38,197 nucleotides of DNA from the NCBI RefSeq assembly GCF_900547205.1, contig NZ_URFY01000042.1:1-38197 (forward strand), given 5' to 3'. This document shows, one piece after another, positions 14,745 to 24,129 of this stretch; position 1 is the stretch's first letter, and each line of letters starts with the position of its first letter. This DNA comes from an uncultured Bacteroides sp. Lineage in GTDB: Bacteria; Bacteroidota; Bacteroidia; Bacteroidales; Bacteroidaceae. The notes below the pieces were generated by a model, which was not told the DNA's origin, did no database searches, and saw only the letters and a program-made list of their open reading frames with translations. The position numbers and the translations under genes were made by a program.

Positions 14745-17242
14745 GAAATGTAATGAAAGCGGCGACGCTGGAAAGCAAGTTTCCGCTGTTGGCGGTGGAG
14801 AACGGTTGCATCGTGAGCAAGGATGCGGACGTGACGGTCGCCTTTCGGGTGGAACTGCCGGAACTATTCTCGGTGACGAGCGGAGAATATGAAGCGATAC
14901 ATTCGGCATGGCACAAGGCGGTCAAGGTATTGCCGGACTTCTCCATCGTGCATAAACAGGACTTCTTCATCAAGGAGAACTACCAGCCGGAGATAGACAA
15001 GGACGACCTTAGCTTCCTGAGCCGGAGCTTTGAGCGGCACTTCAACGAACGCCCGTTCCTGAGCCACTTCTGTTACCTGTTCCTGACCAAGACAACGAAG
15101 ATGCGCAGCAAGCAGGAAAGCACGTTCAGCACGCTGTGCAAGGGAAAGATTATCCCCAAGGAGTTCGAGGACAAGGAAACGGTCACGAAGTTCCTCGAAG
15201 CGGTGGGACAGTTCGAGCGGATCATGAACGACAGCGGATTCGTGACGCTCACCCGACTGACGACGGACGAGATTGTCGGGACGGAAACCACGGCGGGCAT
15301 CGTGGAAAAATACTTCGCCCTCTCACAAAGTGAAACGACCGTGCTAAAGGACATCGGGCTGAACCCGGAAGAGATGCGGATAGGTGACGACATCCTTTGC
15401 CTGCATACACTCTCGGACGTGGAGGACTTGCCGGGCAAGGTGGGAACAGACAGCCGCTACGAACGGTTATCGACCGACCGGAGCGACTGCCGGTTGTCGT
15501 TCGCCGCACCGGTGGGCGTGCTGCTCTCGTGCAACCACGTGTATAACCAGTTCATCTTTATCGACGACCATGCGGAGAACCTGAAACGGTTCGAGCAGAC
15601 TGCAAGAAATATGCAGTCGCTCTCTCGCTACTCCCGTTCCAACCAGATCAACCGGGAATGGATAGAGGAATACCTGAACGAAGCGCACAGCAAGGGGCTG
15701 ACCTCGGTACGCTGCCATTGCAACGTGATGGCATGGTCGGACGACCGGGAAGAACTGAAACATATCAAGAACGACGTGGGCAGCCAGCTTGCGCTGATGG
15801 AGTGCAAGCCACGGCACAACACGGTGGATGTGCCGACACTGTTCTGGGCGGGCATACCGGGGAACGAGGGTGATTTTCCGGCGGAAGAGAGTTTCTACAC
15901 GTTTATTCCGCAAGCCCTGTGCTTCTTTACGGAGGAAACGAACTATAAAAATTCGTTGTCTCCTTTCGGCATCAAGATGGTGGATCGGGTGACAGGCAGA
16001 CCGCTGCACCTTGATATATCAGACCTGCCGATGAAGAAAGGCATCATCACGAACCGTAACAAGTTCGTATTGGGGCCGAGCGGTTCGGGAAAATCCTTTT
16101 TCATGAACCACTTGGTCCGCCAATACTACGAACAGAACAGCCACATCGTGCTGATTGATACGGGTAACTCGTATCAGGGATTGTGTCAGTTGATACATAG
16201 CCGGACGAAAGGAGAAGACGGGATTTACTATACGTACACGGAAGATAAACCTATCAGCTTCAATCCTTTCTATACGGACGATTACCGGTTCGATGTGGAG
16301 AAAAAGGACAGTATCAAGACGCTGCTGCTGACGCTGTGGAAGAGCGAGGACGAGAAAATCACGAAGACGGAAAGCGGCGAGCTGGGCAGTGCGGTATCGG
16401 CATATATCAAGAAGATACAGAAAGACCGGAGTATCGTGCCCTGTTTTGATACATTCTATGAGTATATGCTGAATGATTACCGGGCGGAACTGGCGAAAAG
16501 GGACATCAAGGTGAGCCGGGAGGATTTCAATATTGATAACTTCCTTACCACGCTGCGGCAGTATTATCGGGGCGGGCGGTTCGACTTCCTGCTGAACTCG
16601 AAAGAGAATATCGACCTGCTGCACAAGCGGTTCATTGTCTTTGAAATTGATGCGGTGAAGGATAATGCCGAACTGTTCCCGGTGGTGACTATCATTATCA
16701 TGGAAGCCTTTATCAACAAGATGCGACGGCTGAAAGGGGTGCGGAAGATGCTGATATGTGAAGAGGCATGGAAAGCGCTTTCTTCGCCGAGTATGTCAGA
16801 ATATTTAAAGTATCTCTATAAGACGGTTCGTAAGTATTACGGTGAAGCTGTGGTAGTTACGCAGGAGGTGGACGATATTATTTCGTCGCCGATTGTGAAA
16901 GAAGCCATTATCAACAATAGCGACTGTAAGATACTGTTAGACCAGAAAAAGTACATGAATAAGTTTGACGGCATACAGACGATGCTCGGACTGACGGAGA
17001 AAGAGAAAGCGCAGATACTATCCATTAACCTTGCCAATCATCCCGGACGGAAATACAAGGAGGTCTGGATCGGGCTGAACGGGGTGCAGTCAGCGGTGTA
17101 TGCGACGGAAGTTAGTCCTGCCGAATACCTGACGTACACGACCGAAGAGAGCGAGAAGACGGAAGTGTTCGCTCTGGCGGAAGAGTTGGGCGGCGACTTG
17201 GAACTGGCTATCAAGCGGCTGGCGGCGACGAAGTACGGGTAG
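14741..17242 (+). CDS. traG: TraG conjugation ATPase (VirB4-like)
   Basis: 833 residues, full length for the Bacteroidales TraG family. Walker A LGPSGSGKSFF at about residue 443-453, Walker B KMLICEEAWKAL at about 668-679, followed by the VVVTQEVDDI segment. Cytoplasmic ATPase that powers assembly of the channel and DNA transfer at the inner membrane. Overlaps traF by 4 bases. It is followed by a 230-bp gap made of the second tetranucleotide tract, so the operon may have a break or RNA element there. Confidence 0.95.
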   Translation: MRNVMKAATLESKFPLLAVENGCIVSKDADVTVAFRVELPELFSVTSGEYEAIHSAWHKAVKVLPDFSIVHKQDFFIKENYQPEIDKDDLSFLSRSFERHFNERPFLSHFCYLFLTKTTKMRSKQESTFSTLCKGKIIPKEFEDKETVTKFLEAVGQFERIMNDSGFVTLTRLTTDEIVGTETTAGIVEKYFALSQSETTVLKDIGLNPEEMRIGDDILCLHTLSDVEDLPGKVGTDSRYERLSTDRSDCRLSFAAPVGVLLSCNHVYNQFIFIDDHAENLKRFEQTARNMQSLSRYSRSNQINREWIEEYLNEAHSKGLTSVRCHCNVMAWSDDREELKHIKNDVGSQLALMECKPRHNTVDVPTLFWAGIPGNEGDFPAEESFYTFIPQALCFFTEETNYKNSLSPFGIKMVDRVTGRPLHLDISDLPMKKGIITNRNKFVLGPSGSGKSFFMNHLVRQYYEQNSHIVLIDTGNSYQGLCQLIHSRTKGEDGIYYTYTEDKPISFNPFYTDDYRFDVEKKDSIKTLLLTLWKSEDEKITKTESGELGSAVSAYIKKIQKDRSIVPCFDTFYEYMLNDYRAELAKRDIKVSREDFNIDNFLTTLRQYYRGGRFDFLLNSKENIDLLHKRFIVFEIDAVKDNAELFPVVTIIIMEAFINKMRRLKGVRKMLICEEAWKALSSPSMSEYLKYLYKTVRKYYGEAVVVTQEVDDIISSPIVKEAIINNSDCKILLDQKKYMNKFDGIQTMLGLTEKEKAQILSINLANHPGRKYKEVWIGLNGVQSAVYATEVSPAEYLTYTTEESEKTEVFALAEELGGDLELAIKRLAATKYG

Positions 17243-17244
17243 GT

Positions 17245-17453
17245 AATGTGCTAATGTGACAATGTGCTAATGTGCCAATGAATAAATGAATAGCTGAATG
17301 TATGGTTAGCCGGTTGGTTAATAGGCTGGACGGCTGAATAAACAAGCGGCTGATTGAATGAATAATCAGTTAATCAGTTGGCTAATCGGTTAAACGGTTG
17401 ATTGATTAAATGACTAAACGACTAAACGTACAAACGGCTGATTGTATGAATAA
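17245..17453. repeat. Tetranucleotide tract B (AATGTGCT octamers then NYRR units)
   Basis: 17245-17280 is four and a half copies of an octamer close to AATGTGCT. From 17282 to 17453 the sequence divides into 43 in-phase tetramers, 40 of which end in two purines (same unit types as tract A). It fills nearly the whole gap between traG and the DUF3876 gene. No ORF. Confidence 0.9.
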
Positions 17454-17474
17454 TCCATTAAAAAAGAAATCATT

Positions 17475-17834
17475 ATGAAACGATTGAAACTGATTGTACT
17501 ACTGCTACTGGCGGTGGTATCGGTGGCGGCGCTGTCTTCCTGCAAGGAAACGAACGCCGACCGACTGGAAAAGATGCGGGGTGACTGGGTGAGCACGGGA
17601 CGAAAGCCGCCCTTTACCCTGTGGGAAAAGGACGGGCAATACCATGTGACGGTAACAACGAAGAACTATGCCGGCAATCCCCGGACGGAAACGTACCAGA
17701 TACGGGAAACGGACGGGTATCTCTTTATCGAAACGGGGCTGGCGGTGATGCTGACCTACGACAAGGAGAAAGACCGCATACACCTGTCACCCGGCGGAGA
17801 ATATAAACGGAGTAATCACCAATTAAAGAAGTAA
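17475..17834 (+). CDS. DUF3876 lipoprotein
   Basis: 119 residues. N-terminal lipoprotein signal: basic MKRLK, hydrophobic core LIVLLLLAVVSVAA and a lipobox L-S-S-C (Cys about 23). The mature part is a small beta-rich domain (WVSTGRKPPFTLWEKDGQYHV, ending KRSNHQLKK). Matches DUF3876 proteins encoded between traG and traI. Likely anchored in the outer or inner membrane facing the periplasm; role in transfer unknown. Follows tract B; traI starts 4 bases after its stop. Confidence 0.8.
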   Translation: MKRLKLIVLLLLAVVSVAALSSCKETNADRLEKMRGDWVSTGRKPPFTLWEKDGQYHVTVTTKNYAGNPRTETYQIRETDGYLFIETGLAVMLTYDKEKDRIHLSPGGEYKRSNHQLKK

Positions 17835-17838
17835 GAAA

Positions 17839-18474
17839 ATGAAACGACAAGTAAAAGCAATAGTTATGAGCGTGGCGTGCCTGCTGACTGCGGGTACGGC
17901 AAATGCACAATGGGTAGTGACCGATCCGGGAAATCTGGCGCAAGGTATCATCAACACCGCCAAACAGATTGTGCAGAGTTCGACCACAGCAAAGAATACG
18001 CTGGACGGGTTCAAGGAAACCGCCAAAGTATTTGAACAAGGCAAGCGGTACTATGATGCGCTAAAGGATGTTCACGATGTAATCAAGGGCGGTGTGAAAG
18101 TAAAGAAGAGCATTGAAATGGTGGCGGATATTTCGGAGATCTATGTGCGGAACTACCAGAAGATGCTGGGTGATCCGAACTATACGCCGGACGAACTGAG
18201 TACCATCTCGTTCGGATATGCGAAGCTGATATCGGAAAGTGCGGACGTGTTGCAAGACTTGAAAAACGTGGTGAACATAACGGGTATGTCGCTATCGGAT
18301 GCGGAGCGGCTGGCAATTATCGACCAGAGCTACAAAAGATTGCAGGAATACCGGAATCTGGTGCAGTACTACACGAACAAGAATATCTCGGTGAGCTATC
18401 TCAGAGCAAAAAAGAAGAAAGATACTGACCGGGTGATGGCACTGTATGGTTCGGCAGATGAACGCTATTGGTGA
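17839..18474 (+). CDS. traI: TraI (DUF4141), VirB5-like periplasmic protein
   Basis: 211 residues with a signal peptide (cleavage after TANAQ, about 24). The mature part is almost all helix, starting WVVTDPGNLAQGIINTAKQI, which is the VirB5/DUF4141 signature. Probable minor pilus subunit. A gap of 38 bases separates it from traJ. Confidence 0.9.
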   Translation: MKRQVKAIVMSVACLLTAGTANAQWVVTDPGNLAQGIINTAKQIVQSSTTAKNTLDGFKETAKVFEQGKRYYDALKDVHDVIKGGVKVKKSIEMVADISEIYVRNYQKMLGDPNYTPDELSTISFGYAKLISESADVLQDLKNVVNITGMSLSDAERLAIIDQSYKRLQEYRNLVQYYTNKNISVSYLRAKKKKDTDRVMALYGSADERYW

Positions 18475-18512
18475 GAACGAATCCCTATACATATATATAA
18501 TAAGGTAAGATT

Positions 18513-19517
18513 ATGTTGTTAGCAATAGACTTTACAAACCTGCACGAGGTACTGCGCACGCTGTATCAGGAGATGATGCCCTTGTGCAGCAATATGACGG
18601 GAGTGGCAAAAGGAATTGCCGGACTGGGGGCGCTGTTCTATGTAGCCGCCAAAGTGTGGCAAGCCCTTGCCCGTGCCGAGCCTATCGACGTGTACCCGCT
18701 GCTGCGCCCGTTCGCCATCGGGCTGTGCATACTCTTCTTCCCGACCTTTGTGCTGGGTACGATCAACACGGTTCTGTCGCCCGTGGTGAAAGGTTGCCAC
18801 GGGATGCTCGAAACGCAGACTTTCGATATGAACCAGTACCGGGAACAGAAAGACAAGCTGGAAGCGGAAGCGCTGAAACGGAATCCGGAAACGGCGTATC
18901 TGGCAAGCAACGAGGAGTTCGACAAGAAGCTGGAAGAACTGGGATGGTCGCCGGGCGACCTTATCACCATGACGGGAATGTATATGGATCGTGCAGCCTA
19001 TAACATGAAACGATCCATCCGGCTGTGGTTCCAAGAATTGCTGGAACTGCTGTTCCAAGCTGCCGGGCTGGTGATAGACACGATACGGACGTTCTTCCTG
19101 ATTGTGCTATCCATCTTAGGACCTATCGCCTTTGCGATAAGTGTCTATGATGGATTCCAGAGCACGCTCACGCAATGGATAACGAGGTATATTTCCATCT
19201 ATATGTGGCTGCCGGTAAGCGACCTGTTCAGTTCGGTACTGGCACGAATACAAGTGCTGATGCTCACCAAGGACATCGAAGCGATGAGCGATCCGACGTT
19301 CATACCGGACAGTAGCAATACGGTGTATATGATATTCCTCATTATCGGGATATTCGGGTACTTCACGATACCGACCGTTGCGAACTGGATTATCATGGCG
19401 GGCGGCGTGAGCCATGCCAACCGTGCGATGAACCAGACCGCCGCCAAAGCGGGCAACGTTGCCGCTGCGGGAGCGGGTGCAGCCGTGGGTAACATCGGCG
19501 GAAGACTTATCAAGTAA
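18513..19517 (+). CDS. traJ: TraJ, VirB6-like polytopic membrane protein
   Basis: 334 residues. N-terminal LLAIDFTNLHEVLRTLYQEM, several transmembrane helices (about 30-48, 66-90, 180-220, 268-290), and a C-terminal Ala/Gly-rich tail (AAAGAGAAVGNIGG). Matches the CTnDOT TraJ family. Forms the inner membrane part of the channel. Confidence 0.92.
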   Translation: MLLAIDFTNLHEVLRTLYQEMMPLCSNMTGVAKGIAGLGALFYVAAKVWQALARAEPIDVYPLLRPFAIGLCILFFPTFVLGTINTVLSPVVKGCHGMLETQTFDMNQYREQKDKLEAEALKRNPETAYLASNEEFDKKLEELGWSPGDLITMTGMYMDRAAYNMKRSIRLWFQELLELLFQAAGLVIDTIRTFFLIVLSILGPIAFAISVYDGFQSTLTQWITRYISIYMWLPVSDLFSSVLARIQVLMLTKDIEAMSDPTFIPDSSNTVYMIFLIIGIFGYFTIPTVANWIIMAGGVSHANRAMNQTAAKAGNVAAAGAGAAVGNIGGRLIK

Positions 19518-19541
19518 CATATATAAAAAATCAAGGAAGAA

Positions 19542-20165
19542 ATGGAATTTAAAAGTTTGAAGAATATAGAAATGAGCTTCAGGCAGATACGTTTGTTTGC
19601 GCTGATATTCATCTGCCTGTGTGCGGTGGTGACGGGCTTTGCCCTTTGGAAGTCGTACAGCTTTGCCGAAGCGCAACGGCAGAAAATCTATGTGCTGGAT
19701 AATGGGAAATCGCTGATGCTGGCACTCTCGCAGGACGTGCAGCAGAACCGCCCGGTGGAAGCACGGGAACACGTGCGCAGGTTCCACGAACTGTTTTTCA
19801 CGCTCTCGCCGGACAAGTCGGCAATCGAGGGCAATATCAAACGTTCGCTGATGCTGGCGGACAAGAGTGCGTTCAACTACTACAAAGACCTTGCGGAAAA
19901 GGGGTACTATAACCGGGTAATCAGCGGGAACATCAACCAGATGGTACAGATTGACAGCGTGCGGTGCGACTTCGACCGATACCCGTACAACGTGCAGACG
20001 TTCGCCCGCCAGATTATCCTCCGTGAAAGCTCGGTAACGGAACGAAGCCTTGTCACCCGTTGCCGGTTGTTGGATGCCGTCAGGAGCGACAACAACCCGC
20101 AGGGATTTATCATCGAGGGATTCGAGATAACGGAGAACAAGGATTTGCAGACTATCAAACGCTAA
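19542..20165 (+). CDS. traK: TraK, VirB8-like protein
   Basis: 207 residues, typical for TraK. Short cytoplasmic N-terminus (MEFKSLKNIEMSFRQIR), one transmembrane helix (about 18-36), then a periplasmic domain with NGKSLMLALSQDVQQNRPVE and FHELFFTLSPDKSAIEGNI blocks characteristic of the family. Assembly factor that links inner membrane and periplasmic channel parts. Confidence 0.93.
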   Translation: MEFKSLKNIEMSFRQIRLFALIFICLCAVVTGFALWKSYSFAEAQRQKIYVLDNGKSLMLALSQDVQQNRPVEAREHVRRFHELFFTLSPDKSAIEGNIKRSLMLADKSAFNYYKDLAEKGYYNRVISGNINQMVQIDSVRCDFDRYPYNVQTFARQIILRESSVTERSLVTRCRLLDAVRSDNNPQGFIIEGFEITENKDLQTIKR

Positions 20166-20170
20166 CGGCT

Positions 20171-20428
20171 ATGATCGGGAAATTTATTGTAAAGGTGCAG
20201 GATTGGGCGGATGAAAAACTCCGCCGCCTGTGCGGGTGTATCACGCCGGATCAGCGGGTGGTGGTTATCCTTGTGATGTTCGTGGTGTTCGGCGGATTGT
20301 CGGTGTACATGACAATCACGGCTATCTACAACATCGGGAAGAGTGACGGTCGGCAGTTGGGGATAGAACATATCGACCCGATGCGGCTAAAGAATGACAG
20401 TATAATCAATCCTTTTAACAATCAGTAA
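20171..20428 (+). CDS. traL: TraL (DUF3989) small membrane protein
   Basis: 85 residues from ATG 20171, 5 bases after the traK stop; the longer in-frame ORF to 20060 overlaps traK and is not supported. One transmembrane segment (about 30-52) with a basic N-terminal half and a C-terminal domain ending NPFNNQ. Position between traK and traM and length match TraL/DUF3989. Confidence 0.88.
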   Translation: MIGKFIVKVQDWADEKLRRLCGCITPDQRVVVILVMFVVFGGLSVYMTITAIYNIGKSDGRQLGIEHIDPMRLKNDSIINPFNNQ

Positions 20429-20431
20429 ATC

Positions 20432-21835
20432 ATGGAAGAACAGAATCAGGAAAAAGAAGCGGTAACGCAGCACGTAACGGTGACGGATGCCGCAGCCCCG
20501 GACACGGGGAAAGAGGGCAAAGAGAAAAAAGGCGGTGGTAAGGACAAGAAACCAGCCAGAGAGCTAACACCGAAACAGATGCAGCAACGGAAGAAACTAC
20601 TTGTGTACCCGCTCATGGGCTTGTTGTTCCTCGGCTCGATGTGGCTGATATTCGCACCGTCGGAAAAGAAAGACGAAACAGGGGAAACCGTCGGGGCATT
20701 CAACGCCGACATTCCCCTGCCGGAGAATGACGGGATCATCGGTGACAAGCGGAAAGCCTACGAACAAGCGGGGCTGGAAAAGAAGCAGGAGGACAAGGTA
20801 CGGTCGTTGCAGGACTTTGCTTTTGCCACCGATAACGCAGCGGACGGGGTGGAAATGTATTTACCGGACAGCGAGCCGGAACGGGAGCCGTTCAGGGACT
20901 ATTCGGGAGGTTCACGACGAAGCGGTACGGGCTCTTCGGTAGCGGCTTACCGGGACATCAACCGGCAGTTGGGTACTTTCTATGAAACGCCGAAAGTGGA
21001 CGAGGAAAAGGAGGAACTGAAAAAACAGGTGGAGGAACTGACGGCACGGCTGGATGCGCAGCAGGGACAGGCTGGCGGAATTGACGAGCAGGTCGCCCTG
21101 ATGGAAAAGTCGTATGAGCTTGCCGCCAAGTACATGGGACAGAACGGACAGGCAGGACAGAACGGTGCAATCGTGCAGGTTCCCGTAGCCGGACAGAATA
21201 ACGGAAACGGTATGGGTAAGCCTGCCGTAGCGGTGCAGGCGGCACGGGAGCAAACGGTGTCGGGGCTGCATCAGCCCATGAGTGATGCGGAATTTATACG
21301 GGCATACAGCCAGCCGAGGAACTACGGGTTCAATACGGCAGTGGGGAGCGGGTACGCATTGGGAAAGAATACCATACGGGCGTGCATCCACGGGGATCAG
21401 ACGGTGATGGACGGGCAGACGGTGAAGCTCCGGCTGCTCGAACCGCTGCAAGCGGGAAACCTTGTGATTCCGCAGAACACGCTCGTTTCCGGCACGGGAA
21501 AGGTGCAGGGGGAACGGATGGATATTGTGGTATCGTCCATTGAATACCGTGGGAACTTGTTACCTGTGGAACTGGCTGTGTATGACAGTGACGGGCAAAA
21601 AGGGCTGTCCGTGCCCTCGTCACTGGAACAGGAAGCGGCAAAGGAAGCTCTTGCCAATATCGGCGGCGGACTGGGGACAAGTATCTCGTTTGCGCAGAGT
21701 GCCGGGCAACAGATTGCTATGGATGTGACAAGGGGGCTGATGCAGGGCGGAAGCCAGTACCTTGCCAAAAAGTTCAGAACGGTGAAAGTCCATCTGAAAG
21801 CTGGCTACGAACTGATGCTGTATGCCAAAGAGTAG
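20432..21835 (+). CDS. traM: TraM, VirB10-like channel protein
   Basis: 467 residues. Lys/Glu-rich cytoplasmic N-terminus, a transmembrane helix at about 53-69 (LVYPLMGLLFLGSMWLIF), a proline- and charge-rich periplasmic linker with a coiled-coil (KEELKKQVEELTARLDAQQ) and a C-terminal VirB10-like domain (about 300-467) with IRACIHGDQTVMDGQTVKLRL. The stop TAG (21833-21835) touches the first base of the second 201-bp repeat. Confidence 0.92.
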   Translation: MEEQNQEKEAVTQHVTVTDAAAPDTGKEGKEKKGGGKDKKPARELTPKQMQQRKKLLVYPLMGLLFLGSMWLIFAPSEKKDETGETVGAFNADIPLPENDGIIGDKRKAYEQAGLEKKQEDKVRSLQDFAFATDNAADGVEMYLPDSEPEREPFRDYSGGSRRSGTGSSVAAYRDINRQLGTFYETPKVDEEKEELKKQVEELTARLDAQQGQAGGIDEQVALMEKSYELAAKYMGQNGQAGQNGAIVQVPVAGQNNGNGMGKPAVAVQAAREQTVSGLHQPMSDAEFIRAYSQPRNYGFNTAVGSGYALGKNTIRACIHGDQTVMDGQTVKLRLLEPLQAGNLVIPQNTLVSGTGKVQGERMDIVVSSIEYRGNLLPVELAVYDSDGQKGLSVPSSLEQEAAKEALANIGGGLGTSISFAQSAGQQIAMDVTRGLMQGGSQYLAKKFRTVKVHLKAGYELMLYAKE

Positions 21836-22035
21836 TACTTTTTCTTTTGTCTTGATACAAAAGAAAAAGATACCAAAAAGAAAAAATCAAGACTGCATTT
21901 TTCTGACTACTTCGGTATTGCGTTTCGCTAAAGAAAAAGAACTCGCTACGCTCAAACAGCTTTTTCTTTTTAACGCTACACTACATACCTACGCTTGACG
22001 TCAGAAAAATGAGGTCGGGATGCCATGCGGATGGA
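21835..22035. repeat. 201-bp perfect direct repeat, copy 2 (traM-traN gap)
   Basis: Same sequence as 9335-9535 (offset exactly 12500). Fills most of the 281-bp traM-traN gap. Here the neighbours read left to right, so relative to transcription the two copies face opposite ways. Confidence 0.95.
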
Positions 22036-22066
22036 AGCCATGCAGGTGGAAGCCATGCGGATTGGA
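22022..22066. repeat. 15-bp tandem repeat, three units
   Basis: GCCATGCGGATGGAA, GCCATGCAGGTGGAA and GCCATGCGGATTGGA follow one another. Only the first unit is present at copy 1 of the 201-bp repeat (9522), so the tandem array grew or was lost at one locus. Confidence 0.8.
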
Positions 22067-22116
22067 TGCTATATAGATTAGAATAATAAAGTAATAATAA
22101 TTAAAAAGAAAAGACA

Positions 22117-23055
22117 ATGAAAAAGATTTTAGCAATGATTGCCCTTGTGATGGGCGGAGTAATGGGTGCGAATGCACAGGTAAATGATACGGTACAAACG
22201 GTTGCGGGTAACGACCTGTATCAGGGGATAACGCAGAAGTTGCCTTATCGACAAATGGTTACGCCGTTCGGGGTGCAGGTGACGTTTGCCAAAACGGTGC
22301 ATATTATTTTCCCCTCGGCGGTGAAGTATGTGGATTTGGGCAGTAACTGGATTATTGCCGGAAAAGCGGATGGGGCGGAGAACGTGATCCGTGTGAAAGC
22401 GACGACCGAAGGGTTTCCGGGGGAAACGAATTTCTCGGTGATTTGTGAGGATGGAAGTTTCTATTCATTCAATGCGAAGTATGCGCATGAGCCGGAGATG
22501 CTGAATATCGAGATGAAGGACTTTCTGGAGAATGAGGACACGACGGACTTTTCCCATACACGGATGAATATCTATTTCCGTGAGCTGGGCAATGAAAGCC
22601 CGCTGCTGGTGAAGCTGATTATGCAGAGTATCTACAAGGATGATAAACGGGAAATCAAACATCTGGGATGCAAACGGTTCGGGGTGCAGTTTCTCTTGAA
22701 ATCTATTTATTCGCACAACGGGCTGTTCTACTTCCATACGGAAACACGGAACAAGTCGAATGTGCCTTTCCAGACGGACTTTATCAAGTTCAAGATTGTG
22801 GATAAGAAAGTGCCCAAACGTACCGCCATTCAGGAGCGGGTACTTGATCCGGTGCGCAGTTACAACGAAGTGTTGGTAACCAACGGGAAAAGCAAGGTGC
22901 GCACAGTGTATGTGGTTCCACAGTTCACCATACCGGACGACAAGGTGCTGGTGATTGAACTTTTCGAGAAGAACGGCGGAAGAAACCAGACTATCCGGGT
23001 GGAGAATGCCGATATAGTGGCGGCAAAACAGATTAACGAACTGAAGATCAAATAA
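22117..23055 (+). CDS. traN: TraN (DUF4138), VirB9-like protein
   Basis: 312 residues. Signal peptide ending MGANAQ (about 21). Mature protein begins with a VirB9-like beta domain: 'VTFAKTVHIIFPSAVKYVDLGS' and the WIIAGKADGAENVIRVKAT block are typical of Bacteroidales TraN/DUF4138. Periplasmic/outer-membrane core subunit that joins TraM. The traO start follows 3 bases after the stop. Confidence 0.92.
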   Translation: MKKILAMIALVMGGVMGANAQVNDTVQTVAGNDLYQGITQKLPYRQMVTPFGVQVTFAKTVHIIFPSAVKYVDLGSNWIIAGKADGAENVIRVKATTEGFPGETNFSVICEDGSFYSFNAKYAHEPEMLNIEMKDFLENEDTTDFSHTRMNIYFRELGNESPLLVKLIMQSIYKDDKREIKHLGCKRFGVQFLLKSIYSHNGLFYFHTETRNKSNVPFQTDFIKFKIVDKKVPKRTAIQERVLDPVRSYNEVLVTNGKSKVRTVYVVPQFTIPDDKVLVIELFEKNGGRNQTIRVENADIVAAKQINELKIK

Positions 23056-23058
23056 ACG

Positions 23059-23640
23059 ATGAAAAGAGTAATGCTGATAATGATGCTCTTTGTCGTGTGC
23101 CTGCAATTTAACCAGGCACACGCCCAAAGATGCCTGCCCGGAATGCGGGGAATACAACTGACGGGTGGACTGTCGGATAATATGCACTGGAAGAACGGTG
23201 ACGGTTTCGGTTATCATGCCGGGATAGCGATGAGTACCTATACGAAGAACGCCAATCGGTGGGTGATCGGTGCGGAATACTTGGAAAAGCGGTACGACTA
23301 CCGGGGCAGCCTGTATCCGGTGAGCCAGTTCACGGGCGAGGGCGGATATTACCTGAACTTCTTGTCAAACCGGAAGAAAACGTTTTTTGCCGCACTGGGG
23401 TTGTCCGCACTTGCGGGCTATGAAACGGTGAACTGGGGCGAGCCGATGATGCCGGACGGTTCACGGCTGACGGACGAAGATAACTTTATCTACGGGGGTG
23501 CGCTGACGCTGGAACTGTCGGCATACGTGACGGATAAGATTGTGCTGCTGGTCAGCGGCAGGCAGCGGATGCTGTTCGGGGGCGACTGCGGGAGGTTTCA
23601 CTCGCAGATAGGCGCCGGAATACGGTTTATGATTCGATAA
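23059..23640 (+). CDS. traO: TraO, outer membrane conjugation protein
   Basis: 193 residues with a signal peptide (cut after AHAQ, about 22) and a beta-barrel-like alternation of aromatic and polar residues; begins RCLPGMRGIQLTGGLSDN, ends GAGIRFMIR with a terminal aromatic/basic motif typical of barrels. Matches the TraO family that follows TraN. Confidence 0.9.
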   Translation: MKRVMLIMMLFVVCLQFNQAHAQRCLPGMRGIQLTGGLSDNMHWKNGDGFGYHAGIAMSTYTKNANRWVIGAEYLEKRYDYRGSLYPVSQFTGEGGYYLNFLSNRKKTFFAALGLSALAGYETVNWGEPMMPDGSRLTDEDNFIYGGALTLELSAYVTDKIVLLVSGRQRMLFGGDCGRFHSQIGAGIRFMIR

Positions 23641-23655
23641 CTACTAATTAACAGA

Positions 23656-24108
23656 ATGTATATGAAGAAGATAATTTATCAAATGCTCGTGGGCTGCTAC
23701 ATAGTGGCCGCCCTCGTGCTTGTCGCTGCCTGTAATGACAAGCTGGATATTCAAACAAGCTACCCGTTCACGGTGGAAACGATGCCCGTTCCGAAAAAGC
23801 TGAAAGTGAACGAAACGGCGGAGATACGCTGTGAATTGAAAAGGGATGGACGCTGGGAAGATACCCGGTACACGATCCGGTGGTTCCTCTATGACGGGAA
23901 AGGCACGTTGAAACTGGATGATGGCACGGTGCTGCTGCCCAATGACCGCTACCCACTGGAGAAAGAAATGTTCCGATTGTATTATACGTCGCTGTCGGAC
24001 GACCAAAGCAGTTTGAAGATTTGGGTGGAAGATTCTGATAAGCAATCCGTAGAAATGAGCTTCGATTTCAACAATGACAATGACGAGAATAAGGAGGACG
24101 GAGTATGA
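23656..24108 (+). CDS. traQ: TraQ (DUF3872)
   Basis: 150 residues from ATG 23656 (ATG 23662 is also possible). A lipoprotein-like N-terminus (hydrophobic core, then A-A-C at about 25-27) and an Ig-like domain (FTVETMPVPKKLKVNETAEI, then R-Y-T-I-R-W-F-L-Y-D-G) match DUF3872/TraQ. In CTnDOT traP (a primase) lies between traO and traQ; here traQ follows traO directly after 15 bases. Confidence 0.9.
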   Translation: MYMKKIIYQMLVGCYIVAALVLVAACNDKLDIQTSYPFTVETMPVPKKLKVNETAEIRCELKRDGRWEDTRYTIRWFLYDGKGTLKLDDGTVLLPNDRYPLEKEMFRLYYTSLSDDQSSLKIWVEDSDKQSVEMSFDFNNDNDENKEDGV

Positions 24109-24129
24109 GGTCTTTAAACCGGAAAAGTT

